Shown here: positions 1-5,369 of the stretch, piece by piece
Position numbering within the stretch: position 1 is the first letter of the stretch
Layout of the letters: every line of letters starts with the position of its first letter
NCBI GenBank assembly: GCA_021775385.1
Contig: JAJFHW010000326.1
Span: 1-5,369, forward strand
Direction of reading: 5' to 3'
Source of the DNA: Hyphomicrobiales bacterium
GTDB lineage: Bacteria > Pseudomonadota > Alphaproteobacteria > Rhizobiales > HXMU1428-3
Length of the DNA stretch: 5,369 nucleotides
Program-made: the position numbers and the translations under genes
Notes under the pieces: generated by a model
Seen by the model: the letters and a program-made list of their open reading frames with translations, nothing else
What the model was told of the DNA's origin: nothing
Database searches by the model: none

Positions 1-38
1 GTTTCCAGATAATTTAGGCATTAAACCTCATCCTTCAT

Positions 39-43
39 AGGAG
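39..43 (+). promoter_or_regulatory. Ribosome binding site of the MobC-like gene, supporting a TTG start
   Basis: AGGAG lies seven bases before the TTG at 51. This strong, well-spaced Shine-Dalgarno sequence supports TTG as the start. The remainder of positions 1-50 shows no other feature I can support. Confidence 0.6.
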
Positions 44-50
44 CGTTTGA

Positions 51-329
51 TTGTCTAAAAAGAAAACAAAACCCTTCTCACTTCGCTTGAGTTTACAAGA
101 ACGAAAACATCTTGAAAACTTAGCCGGTAAGGTATCTCTAAGTCCCTATATCCGCTCTCGTCTATTTTTTCATACAGACAGCATTACCAAAGATAATAAA
201 AATCAACTCGCTCAAATTCTTGGTTTACTAGGGCAATCTAATATCGCAGCTAACTTGCGTGAACTAGCCTCCCTAGCCCGCTCCGGCTCACTTCCTTTAA
301 CACCTGAGATCACATCCAAATTAGAATAA
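51..329 (+). CDS. MobC-like plasmid mobilisation (relaxosome accessory) protein, probably cut short by a nonsense codon
   Basis: The 92-residue product resembles the small MobC-type accessory proteins encoded just before relaxases on proteobacterial plasmids. Such proteins bind oriT and help the relaxase nick it. Family-like segments are the basic N-terminus followed by PFSLRLSLQER (residues 8-18), the YIRSRLF segment (33-39), and a helical stretch with LGLLGQSNIAANLREL (57-72) followed by SGSLPLTP (78-85). The start is TTG with AGGAG upstream. The TAA at 327-329 looks premature: the same frame continues for 24 more sense codons as ACNDISEIKSMIMKAL-RIKEDYFS, which resembles the usual C-terminal helix of the family. 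It ends at TGA 402-404, overlapping the relaxase start by ATGA. I infer that the ancestral gene was about 117 codons (51-404) and that this copy is a recent pseudogene or a shortened product. The family call is by resemblance only. Confidence 0.72.
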   Translation: MSKKKTKPFSLRLSLQERKHLENLAGKVSLSPYIRSRLFFHTDSITKDNKNQLAQILGLLGQSNIAANLRELASLARSGSLPLTPEITSKLE

Positions 330-400
330 GCCTGTAATGACATCTCAGAGATCAAATCCATGATCATGAAAGCTCTTCGCATCAAAGAGGATTACTTCTC

Positions 401-682
401 ATGATCCTAAAAGCATCACAACGCGGTGGCGGTAAACAACTAGGTCAGCACCTCACCCGAACAGATGATAATGAGCATGTTGAGGTTCATGAAATAACAG
501 ATTTTGTATCCAATGATGTGGTTAGCGCTTTTAAAGAAGCACATGCTTACAGTCAGAGAACCAAGTGTAAGCAATTCTTATTTTCCGTATCGTTAAACCC
601 TCCTTGTCCGTCATCAAATAAAATGGAACAAATAGTCTTCTTTATTAAGCGAGAGTTCGGCTCATCAGTTTATTTATATTAA
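401..682 (+). pseudogene. Relaxase / mobilisation nuclease, N-terminal fragment only
   Basis: Residues 1-68, from MILKASQRGGGKQL through the block ending in KQFLFSVSLNPP, match the conserved start of relaxases of the kind paired with MobC-like genes in alphaproteobacterial plasmids. Such enzymes nick oriT and pilot the strand during conjugative transfer. After NPP (about position 604) the similarity I recognise stops. The remaining 25 residues look like random translation and end at TAA 680-682. None of the three forward frames after 604 restores relaxase-like sequence, so this is a break (insertion or deletion), not a simple frameshift. The HUH/metal-binding histidine motifs and the rest of the enzyme, normally several hundred residues, are absent, so it cannot act as a nuclease. 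A purine-rich AGAGG at 386-390 could serve as its ribosome binding site. The ATGA overlap with the extended MobC frame indicates the two were once translationally coupled. Confidence 0.7.
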
Positions 683-738
683 GCGGCCTGCTTGCGGTAT
701 TGCAATCGCCGTAATTTGATTGTGTTAAAAAAAGATCA
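605..738 (-). mobile_element. Possible end of an insertion sequence (transposase C-terminal tail) at the relaxase break
   Basis: The relaxase homology ends at a TGT (605-607). On the opposite strand a short frame at 723-679 reads TIKLRRLQYRKQAA followed by a stop, a basic tail like those that close some transposases. It lies about 75 bases inside that TGT, so on the minus strand the fragment would finish in ACA. This layout fits the right end of an insertion sequence inserted in the relaxase gene and later deleted, leaving only its end. The frame is closed by a TGA at 738-736, so only 18 codons remain. I could not assign an IS family, find a second inverted repeat, or find a target duplication. 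This is a weak call and could be chance. Confidence 0.22.
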
Positions 739-754
739 GAGCTAAATAACCTCT
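727..754 (-). terminator. Weak candidate transcription terminator after cynS
   Basis: Reading in the operon direction, eleven bases past the cynS stop there is a short AGAG/CTCT stem (754-751 and 741-738) with a nine-base loop. Four bases later comes a run of seven T (733-727). The stem is too short for a confident intrinsic terminator, but it is the only terminator-like structure between cynS and the convergent relaxase fragment. Confidence 0.25.
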
Positions 755-764
755 TCCCTAAAAA

Positions 765-1208
765 TTACCAGCTATTATAAGATAAAAATTTACCACTCAT
801 TTTCACTTCAATCCGGTCACCCTTTTCGTTCGGCACCTTGTCAACGCTCATATCAAAATCGATAGCACTCATAATACCATCACCACCCTTTTCCTGAATG
901 AGCTGTTTTAACGTATCACCATACACACCAACAATTTCGTAAAAACGATAAATACAAGGATCAGTTGGAACTGCCTGGTCAAACACCTTTGTTGGGTATT
1001 CAGCTAAAACAATCGCTACATCTTGCGGTAAACCAAGATAGCTCACAACCTTATCAGCCTTATCACGTGGTAACGCATTCATGCCCAAGCAAGCAGAAGT
1101 CGTAAACACCTCAGACATCCCAATCTCTTCAGAAATCATCGCCCAACTAATTGCAGCAGTGCGCTTCTTTTCCATAATCATTTCAGTTACATCAGTTTTA
1201 CTTAACAT
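765..1208 (-). CDS. cynS: Cyanate hydratase (cyanase)
   Basis: Cyanase catalyses the bicarbonate-dependent breakdown of cyanate to carbamate and CO2. Carbamate then decomposes to ammonia and a second CO2. It is a cytoplasmic enzyme, a homodecamer in E. coli. The protein has 147 residues against 156 in E. coli, and the shortfall is at the N-terminus. All three catalytic residues are present in the right order: Arg88, Glu91 and Ser114 correspond to E. coli Arg96, Glu99 and Ser122, with one constant offset of eight. The helical N-terminal half (about 1-75) is followed by the catalytic C-terminal domain with PTDPCIYRFYEIVGVYG and the GDGIMSAIDF segment, ending in GKFLSYNSW. The ATG at 1208 follows GAGGA with good spacing. 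It is the last gene of the operon, 36 bases after cynD, so the importer directly feeds this enzyme. Identification is near certain. Confidence 0.97.
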   Translation of the reverse strand: MLSKTDVTEMIMEKKRTAAISWAMISEEIGMSEVFTTSACLGMNALPRDKADKVVSYLGLPQDVAIVLAEYPTKVFDQAVPTDPCIYRFYEIVGVYGDTLKQLIQEKGGDGIMSAIDFDMSVDKVPNEKGDRIEVKMSGKFLSYNSW

Positions 1209-1244
1209 AGTTTTCCTCTTCTCCTTAGTTCGGGGCTGCCGCTT

Positions 1245-2162
1245 TCAACTGGCAACCGGCACCAACTCTGGTGTTGTTTTTGTTTTCTCTTTTTTTATAA
1301 GATTTTCTTTAGCAGGGTTAACACTCACTGGTTGGCCCACAACCACACCATCTTCTAGGCGGCCTGCCATTTCTTTAGAGCGCCGCGCAAGAAAGGTCAC
1401 AAGATGATTGCGAATTTTATAATACCCCTCATCATGAACTATCTCTGCACGACCCCGTGGTCTTTCAATATCAACCACAACACTTTCCGCAATTCTGGCA
1501 TAAGGTCCGTTGGTCATAAGCAAAATTCTATCTGCTAATAAAATAGCTTCATCAACATCATGAGTGATCATAAACACCGTCTGATCAGAGCCTGACCAAA
1601 TGCGAATAAGCTCATCTTGAATGGTCCCACGCGTTAAAGCGTCAAGCGCACCAAAAGGTTCATCAAGCAAAAGCAATTTAGGCTGAATGGCAAAGGCACG
1701 TGCAATAGAAACCCTCTGTCGCATCCCTCCAGATAATTGCGATGGCTTTCTTTTCTCAGCCCCATCATCAAGGCCAACAAGTTTTAAATATTTATAAGAA
1801 TGTTCAAGCACTTGTTTTTTCGACCAATCTGGGTGGCGTGCTTTAACACCAAACGTCACATTTTTTAAAGCACTCAACCAAGGCAGCAATGAATAATTCT
1901 GAAATACAACCCCTTGATCGAGGCTAGGACCAGAGACTTCATAATTATCCATTGTCACGGCCCCTGACGTTGATTTATCAAGCCCCGCAAGGATGTTCAT
2001 TACCGTCGATTTACCACAACCGGAGTGACCTAAAATACAAACAAACTCTCCTTTAAAAATATCCAGGTTTAAATTTTCAAATACAGTCAGTGGTTCCCCA
2101 CCTTCAGTAGATGGAAATCGCCTGGAAAGATTATCAATTTCTAAAAATGGTTTTTCATCCAT
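1245..2162 (-). CDS. cynD: Cyanate ABC transporter, ATP-binding protein
   Basis: This is the cytoplasmic ATPase that powers import, of the NrtD/SsuB/CynD type in the nitrate-sulfonate-bicarbonate-cyanate transporter family. All nucleotide-binding motifs are intact: Walker A GHSGCGKST (45-53), Q-loop Q88 in VVFQNYSLLPW, signature LSGGMRQR (143-150), Walker B LLLLDEPFGALD (163-174) and switch histidine H201 in MITHDVDEA. At 305 residues it is somewhat longer than typical members. The excess is a charged C-terminal tail from about residue 265, rich in Lys, Glu, Pro and Val, with no domain I recognise. The ATG at 2162 lies nine bases after the permease stop and in the same frame. Its AGGAG is formed by the last permease codons (CAG GAG TAA), a rather long 12 bases before the ATG. 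Cyanate as substrate is inferred from the adjacent cynS; by sequence alone nitrate or bicarbonate would also be possible. Confidence 0.92.
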   Translation of the reverse strand: MDEKPFLEIDNLSRRFPSTEGGEPLTVFENLNLDIFKGEFVCILGHSGCGKSTVMNILAGLDKSTSGAVTMDNYEVSGPSLDQGVVFQNYSLLPWLSALKNVTFGVKARHPDWSKKQVLEHSYKYLKLVGLDDGAEKRKPSQLSGGMRQRVSIARAFAIQPKLLLLDEPFGALDALTRGTIQDELIRIWSGSDQTVFMITHDVDEAILLADRILLMTNGPYARIAESVVVDIERPRGRAEIVHDEGYYKIRNHLVTFLARRSKEMAGRLEDGVVVGQPVSVNPAKENLIKKEKTKTTPELVPVAS

Positions 2163-2171
2163 AATGAGATA

Positions 2172-3011
2172 TTACTCCTGATATTGAACGGCACGTTGAA
2201 CTTTGGCAAAAACTGCATCAAGCAACATTCCCACAACGCCGATCACCAAAATTGAAAAAATAACACTCGTCAGATCAAGATTATTCCACTCGTTCCAGAC
2301 GTAATAACCAATGCCTGTTCCACCAACCAACATCTCAGCGGCTACAATGACCAACCATGCAATACCAATAGAAATACGCATGCCTGTTAAAATAGTAGGG
2401 GCAGCAGCCGGAAGAATAACAAAATAGGCCGTTTGCAAAGAACCTAGTTCATGCGTGCGAGCTACATTAATCCAATCTTTGCGAACCCCTGCTACACCAA
2501 AAGCTGTATTGATCAGCATCGGCCATATCGAACAAATGAAAATCACAAAAATGGCTGAGGCCTGACTGTCCCTAATTATAAATAAAGCAAGCGGCATCCA
2601 TGCTAGCGGTGATATAGGCCGCAGCACCTGTATAAACGGGTCCAAAGCCTTATAAGCAAGCGGAGACATCCCAATTAAGAAACCAAAGGGGATCGCAATC
2701 AAAGCCGCCAAAAAATATCCCGCCAAAACACGATATAGAGAGTACCCAATTTGAATACCTATCCCTTTATCATTGGGCCCATTATCATAAAACGGGTCTG
2801 AAAGTTCAGTGATGGCCAATTTAATGATTTTGGAAGGCGGGGGTACCCGCGCTTCCTGATCAGCACCACCCATGAGCTTTTCATACTCCGTCATTTCAGT
2901 AGCTGACTTCACCTTAGGTGTCGCCAATTCCCAAATACCACCCAGCGCAAAAAGCAAAGTGATGGATATTAGAGCAGCTCTTAAGTTTAGCGATTTTAGC
3001 ATGTCAATCAC
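2172..3011 (-). CDS. cynB: Cyanate ABC transporter, permease protein
   Basis: This is an inner-membrane permease of the NrtB/SsuC/CynB family (binding-protein-dependent transport domain), likely working as a homodimer with CynD. The first hydrophobic segment is at about residues 12-30. A hydrophilic periplasmic stretch (31-85) follows, then further membrane segments near 92-115, 131-147, 152-171, 213-232 and 247-268. The cytoplasmic coupling loop that contacts the ATPase is visible as ARTHELGSLQTAYFVILP (184-201), a good match to the EAA motif including the trailing LP. The start is uncertain. GTG at 3011 overlaps the cynA stop as GTGA, which suggests translational coupling, while ATG at 3002 would give 276 residues. 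Neither has a clear Shine-Dalgarno sequence. I keep GTG because of the tight overlap. Function is inferred from family and operon position. Confidence 0.92.
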   Translation of the reverse strand: MIDMLKSLNLRAALISITLLFALGGIWELATPKVKSATEMTEYEKLMGGADQEARVPPPSKIIKLAITELSDPFYDNGPNDKGIGIQIGYSLYRVLAGYFLAALIAIPFGFLIGMSPLAYKALDPFIQVLRPISPLAWMPLALFIIRDSQASAIFVIFICSIWPMLINTAFGVAGVRKDWINVARTHELGSLQTAYFVILPAAAPTILTGMRISIGIAWLVIVAAEMLVGGTGIGYYVWNEWNNLDLTSVIFSILVIGVVGMLLDAVFAKVQRAVQYQE

Positions 3012-4414
3012 CGCTTAATTGCAAAGCTATTCACATACTCTTCCGGTTTTGCCGGATCAAAAGTCTTACCCATAATAGTATAACTTTTATATGTCTCTGT
3101 TGGCGGAGTTAACCCAAGATCTTTCATAATCTTGGCACAGTCACCTGCAAGATAAACTTTCTCTGCCACGCCCTTGTAATCGACTTCACCTTTGACATAA
3201 CCCCAGCGTTTCATCTGCGTTAAGATCCATATGCCCATCGAATGCCAAGGGAACGGGTCAAAATCAATCCGGTCAGGAACTTTATGAATATTCCCAAGTC
3301 CATCTGCATAAGTACCGGTAAGAACCTGTTCAATAACCGGTACAGGTTGGTTCAGATAATTCTTCGGAGCAATCGCTTTGGAAATATCTTTCCGGTTCTC
3401 CGATTTATGAGCAAATTGTGTAGCATCAACCAATGCTTTTAAAAGGTTACCGTAGGTATTAGGAAGTTTTTCTGAAAACTCTTTACTACATGCAAAAGCA
3501 CAGCAAGGATGTCCATCCCAAATATCCTTCGTCAACTTATGAATAAAACCAACCTTTTCCCAAACAGCTCTTTGGTTAAACGGATCAGGCGATAAATACC
3601 CATCCAAATTACCAGCCCGCAAATTAGCAACCATCTCAGGTGGTGGCACAACTCTGATTTGTATATCTTTGTCAGGATCAAGGCCCGCTTCGGCCACATA
3701 GTAGCGAAGCAAGAAATTATGCATAGAATATTCAAACGGCACACCAAACTTAAAACCCTTCCATAGTTTGGGGTCATTCTTTTTCTTATGGTCCACATGC
3801 AATACAATCGCCTGTCCATTAATATTCTCAACTGCAGGCATTAAGAACGGCACTTCAGTAGAGCCCGCCCCCATTGTGATCGCAAGTGGCATTGGTGTTA
3901 ACATATGGGCCGCATCATATTCTTTATTAAGAGATTTATCTCGCGCAACAGCCCAACCTGCTGTTTTAATCACATCAACATCAAGACCATATTTTTCATA
4001 AAACCCAAGCGGTTTGGCCATAATAATTGGCGTCGCACAAGTAATAGGAACAAAGCCAACTTTAAGTTTTGCTTTTTCTGGTTTTCCAAGTTTGTCAAGG
4101 ATGGCCGCTTTTGCTTGCTCCATTGGAAAAACGGAAGCTATCGCAGCGGCAAGCGTTCCTGTTCCCATCATTTTAGCAAACGATCGTCGAGAAAGTTCAT
4201 TATGCCCAAACACAGAGCGTACAACTGCACTTTCTACTGCGCGCTCTAACATTTCTTCACTAGAAAGAAGCGTTTCTTCATGCTTTATGTCAGATACCTC
4301 TTTAGTATCGACTGAAATATCTTTTTTAGACGAGCAAGTAGAACAACCGCACCCTGCTCCATGCGTTAGATCTACGTCGCCATCATATGGGTTACCAAGA
4401 CTTTTAGATGTCAT
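3008..4414 (-). CDS. cynA: Cyanate ABC transporter, substrate-binding protein (NrtA/CmpA type) with Tat motif and cysteine-containing N-terminal extension
   Basis: This is the periplasmic binding protein that delivers the anion to CynB. The mature part starts KAKLKVGFVPITCATPIIMA (about 115-134). It continues with GFYEKYGLDVDVIKTAGWA, the NLRAGNLDGYLSPDPFNQRA segment and GHPCCAFACS, all characteristic of the NrtA/CmpA/CynA family. A twin-arginine motif SRRSFAKM (75-82) is followed by a short hydrophobic stretch and an AKA site near 101-103, so export as a folded protein by Tat is likely. Unusually, 74 residues precede the motif. They include HGAGCGCSTC, with Cys at 22, 24 and 27, and an acidic helix-like part. 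The ATG at 4414 is preferred over an in-frame TTG at 4420 because AGGGGG lies eight bases before the ATG but only two before the TTG. From the ATG the protein has 468 residues. It is the first gene of the operon. Substrate specificity is inferred from cynS. Confidence 0.93.
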   Translation of the reverse strand: MTSKSLGNPYDGDVDLTHGAGCGCSTCSSKKDISVDTKEVSDIKHEETLLSSEEMLERAVESAVVRSVFGHNELSRRSFAKMMGTGTLAAAIASVFPMEQAKAAILDKLGKPEKAKLKVGFVPITCATPIIMAKPLGFYEKYGLDVDVIKTAGWAVARDKSLNKEYDAAHMLTPMPLAITMGAGSTEVPFLMPAVENINGQAIVLHVDHKKKNDPKLWKGFKFGVPFEYSMHNFLLRYYVAEAGLDPDKDIQIRVVPPPEMVANLRAGNLDGYLSPDPFNQRAVWEKVGFIHKLTKDIWDGHPCCAFACSKEFSEKLPNTYGNLLKALVDATQFAHKSENRKDISKAIAPKNYLNQPVPVIEQVLTGTYADGLGNIHKVPDRIDFDPFPWHSMGIWILTQMKRWGYVKGEVDYKGVAEKVYLAGDCAKIMKDLGLTPPTETYKSYTIMGKTFDPAKPEEYVNSFAIKR

Positions 4415-4422
4415 TATCAAGA

Positions 4423-4428
4423 CCCCCT
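4423..4428 (-). promoter_or_regulatory. Ribosome binding site deciding the cynA start
   Basis: In the operon direction AGGGGG is followed by eight bases and then ATG at 4414. The alternative TTG at 4420 would be only two bases away, too close for initiation. This sets the start of cynA. Confidence 0.65.
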
Positions 4429-4443
4429 GTAAGGTATTTTACT

Positions 4444-4458
4444 GCCGACCAATTCGGC
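4444..4458 (-). promoter_or_regulatory. Perfect stem-loop in the cynA leader
   Basis: GCCGA and TCGGC form a perfect five-base-pair, GC-rich stem around a five-base loop. Counting from the sigma-54 core, the transcript should begin near 4465, so the hairpin would sit at about +8 to +22 of a ~51-base leader. It is not followed by a T run, so it is not an intrinsic terminator. It could stabilise the mRNA 5' end or be a DNA operator. The function is unknown. Confidence 0.45.
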
Positions 4459-4475
4459 TGTTCCCTACAAAGGAT

Positions 4476-4492
4476 GGCAATCATTGTGCCAA
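4476..4492 (-). promoter_or_regulatory. Sigma-54 (RpoN) core promoter of the cynABDS operon
   Basis: Read on the minus strand, TTGGCAC, five bases (AATGA) and TTGCC match the sigma-54 consensus TGGCAC-N5-TTGC exactly. The invariant GG of the -24 element and GC of the -12 element have the required spacing. C4477 is the -12 position, which places the start of transcription near 4465 and gives a leader of about 51 bases before the cynA ATG. A sigma-54 promoter needs an AAA+ activator, which fits the divergent PAS regulator next door. Confidence 0.85.
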
Positions 4493-4529
4493 CTAAATAA
4501 TAAGTTTTATTTTGATAATATTCAATAAC

Positions 4530-4618
4530 TTACGAAGATGCAGCGCAAATCTGATTATTACGACTTTTCATAAATTACGATATATGGTAATAATTAAATG
4601 CGAAATTTCGTAATTAAT
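4530..4618. promoter_or_regulatory. Candidate enhancer (UAS) region with TTACGA repeats and dyad
   Basis: The hexamer TTACGA occurs at 4530-4535, 4558-4563 and 4575-4580, and inverted as TCGTAA at 4608-4613. AATTACGA (4573-4580) and TCGTAATT (4608-4615) form an eight-base inverted repeat. The last copy is also part of an imperfect 26-base dyad (4593-4618) centred on the perfect palindrome CGAAATTTCG (4601-4610). These elements lie about 40-125 bases upstream of the sigma-54 promoter, the usual range for enhancer-binding proteins. The assignment is inference. The region is AT-rich, so some repetition is expected by chance. Confidence 0.4.
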
Positions 4619-4677
4619 CGCAAAGAGGTAAGTCCGTGGCATTATGTACAAAGCCAACCCATGCCCAAAAAATACAT

Positions 4678-4681
4678 GGAG
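4678..4681 (+). promoter_or_regulatory. Ribosome binding site of the PAS regulator gene
   Basis: GGAG lies seven bases before the ATG at 4689. An in-frame TGA at 4683-4685 excludes any earlier start, including the in-frame ATG at 4644. The start of the regulator is therefore well fixed. Confidence 0.65.
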
Positions 4682-4688
4682 CTGAGCT

Positions 4689-5369
4689 ATGAAAGATCAA
4701 TCAGCAAATCTCAACAACTCAAATGATATCTGGGAATTAAGCACTGAAATCATCAGAAGCACTTTCGATAAATCTCCTGATCCGTCTTTGATATTAGACC
4801 CCTTAACCGGGCTAATTATCAAGTCGAATAAAGCAACATCCAACCTCTTCAATTTGCCTCAAAGTTTAATCCTCGGCCGTACCATTGGACAGCTCTACCC
4901 TGATGAAGAAGGAATACTCCACCTTCTAACTGAAGAAGCTTTAGTAAAAGGCTATTCCAGAACACGCGATTTGAATTTAAGCAACCCAGATGGTAAACCA
5001 CGACGCCTAGAGCACACAGCCATCGCAAGTACATGGCATGATAGAACATGCATACAACTATCAATTATCGACCTTGATGCCTTCAATCGACGAACCATGG
5101 ATAACGAAGCCAATCGCTACCATAAAGAAGGCTTGGATGAATGGAAAAAAGCAGAGCGTTATTTTAGAGAGATCGAGCGTGAAAACCAATTAATACTGGC
5201 CGCCGCAGGTGAAGGCATTTACGGTGTAAATGTTGATGGCATAACAACCTTCGTTAATCCAGCTGCTGAAGTCATGCTCGGCTTTAAAGCCTCGGAGCTT
5301 GTTGGCAAAGATATGCATACCGTCATCCATCACCACAAAGCAGATGGCACCAACTACCCCCATACAGAC
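4689..5369 (+). CDS. Tandem-PAS transcriptional regulator, CynF-like sigma-54 activator, N-terminal part (cut by window edge)
   Basis: The frame runs 227 codons without a stop to the window end, so the gene is partial. The protein begins MKDQSANLNN. A first PAS-like domain covers about residues 22-132 (FDKSPDPSLILDPLTGLIIKSN, then a strand-rich end). A charged helix (about 139-168, RYHKEGLDEWKKAERYFREI) acts as linker. A second PAS domain starts at about 165, with GIYGVNVDGITTFVNPAAEVMLG and GFKASELVGKDMHTVIHHHKADG. This second domain strongly resembles the PAS of sigma-54-dependent Fis-family regulators. Any AAA+ domain with GAFTGA loop and C-terminal helix-turn-helix would lie outside the window. 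No N-terminal membrane segment is visible, so a cytoplasmic sensor is likely. The divergent position next to a sigma-54 promoter for cynABDS suggests it is the operon's activator, like CynF described with cynABDS in Pseudomonas pseudoalcaligenes. A PAS histidine kinase or diguanylate cyclase cannot be excluded from this portion alone. Confidence 0.75.
   Translation, partial: MKDQSANLNNSNDIWELSTEIIRSTFDKSPDPSLILDPLTGLIIKSNKATSNLFNLPQSLILGRTIGQLYPDEEGILHLLTEEALVKGYSRTRDLNLSNPDGKPRRLEHTAIASTWHDRTCIQLSIIDLDAFNRRTMDNEANRYHKEGLDEWKKAERYFREIERENQLILAAAGEGIYGVNVDGITTFVNPAAEVMLGFKASELVGKDMHTVIHHHKADGTNYPHTD

Noticed and set aside
1081..1407. Plus-strand open frame of 108 codons opposite cynS/cynD
   Set aside because: It lies across the 5' part of cynS, the intergenic gap and the 3' end of cynD on the opposite strand, both with clear families. 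Its product resembles nothing and has no good ribosome binding site.
3532..3831. Minus-strand frame of 99 codons within cynA
   Set aside because: It is an alternative frame of cynA, and the CynA frame carries clear family motifs over the same stretch.
4014..4496. Plus-strand open frame of 160 codons opposite cynA and its leader
   Set aside because: It is antisense to the well-supported CynA coding sequence and runs through the sigma-54 promoter. The translation has no recognisable domain.
4512..4524. Possible IHF site between the sigma-54 promoter and the upstream repeats
   Set aside because: On the minus strand TATCAA fits the first half of the IHF consensus, but the TTR half is missing. 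DNA bending by IHF would be plausible here but is not supported by the bases.
4565..4593. Possible sigma-70 promoter for the regulator (TTTTCA, 17 bases, TAATAA)
   Set aside because: It has only four and three matches to the -35 and -10 consensus. In such AT-rich DNA this is expected by chance.
4644..4646. Upstream in-frame ATG for the regulator
   Set aside because: A TGA at 4683-4685 closes this frame after 13 codons, so the regulator must start at 4689.
4849..5064. Minus-strand frame of 71 codons opposite the PAS regulator
   Set aside because: It is antisense to an uninterrupted PAS-domain frame with a proper start and ribosome binding site, and the product is unrecognisable.
1..5369. CRISPR arrays, tRNA or rRNA genes, carbonic anhydrase (cynT) or a LysR-type cynR
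   Set aside because: I looked for them because of the accessory context and the E. coli cyn operon. No regular repeat-spacer pattern, RNA gene or such coding frame is present in this window.

Overview
The window is a complete cyanate uptake and breakdown operon on the minus strand (cynA-cynB-cynD-cynS), a divergent regulator on the plus strand that is cut by the right edge, and remnants of a plasmid mobilisation module at the left edge. Base composition looks moderately AT-rich. Three features point to a proteobacterium, most likely an alphaproteobacterium: the MobC/relaxase pair, a twin-arginine motif on the binding protein, and sigma-54 control. This placement rests on family resemblance only.

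Layout. Positions 51-404 hold a MobC-type relaxosome gene that appears to be interrupted by an in-frame TAA. Its reading frame resumes and would overlap the next gene by ATGA. Positions 401-682 hold the first ~68 codons of a relaxase, which then runs into unrelated sequence. Positions 605-764 are a junction that may carry the end of an insertion sequence. Positions 765-4414 (minus strand) are the tightly packed operon cynA (NrtA/CmpA-type binding protein), cynB (permease), cynD (ATPase) and cynS (cyanase). Positions 4415-4688 are the divergent control region. From 4689 to the edge is the N-terminal half of a tandem-PAS regulator that resembles the CynF-type sigma-54 activators.

How it works together. 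CynABD would import cyanate through the inner membrane. CynS would convert cyanate plus bicarbonate to CO2 and ammonia, giving nitrogen and detoxification. Ahead of cynA lies an exact sigma-54 core promoter (TGGCAC-N5-TTGC). Between that promoter and the divergent regulator lie repeated TTACGA hexamers and a dyad, at a distance typical for enhancer sites. The simplest model is that the PAS regulator binds these upstream sites and activates the operon through sigma-54 RNA polymerase. The parts are recognisable. The less ordinary points are a ~75-residue cysteine-containing extension ahead of the Tat motif of CynA, a stem-loop at the predicted 5' end of the operon mRNA, the candidate enhancer sites, and the position next to a decayed mobilisation module, which suggests a mobile origin.
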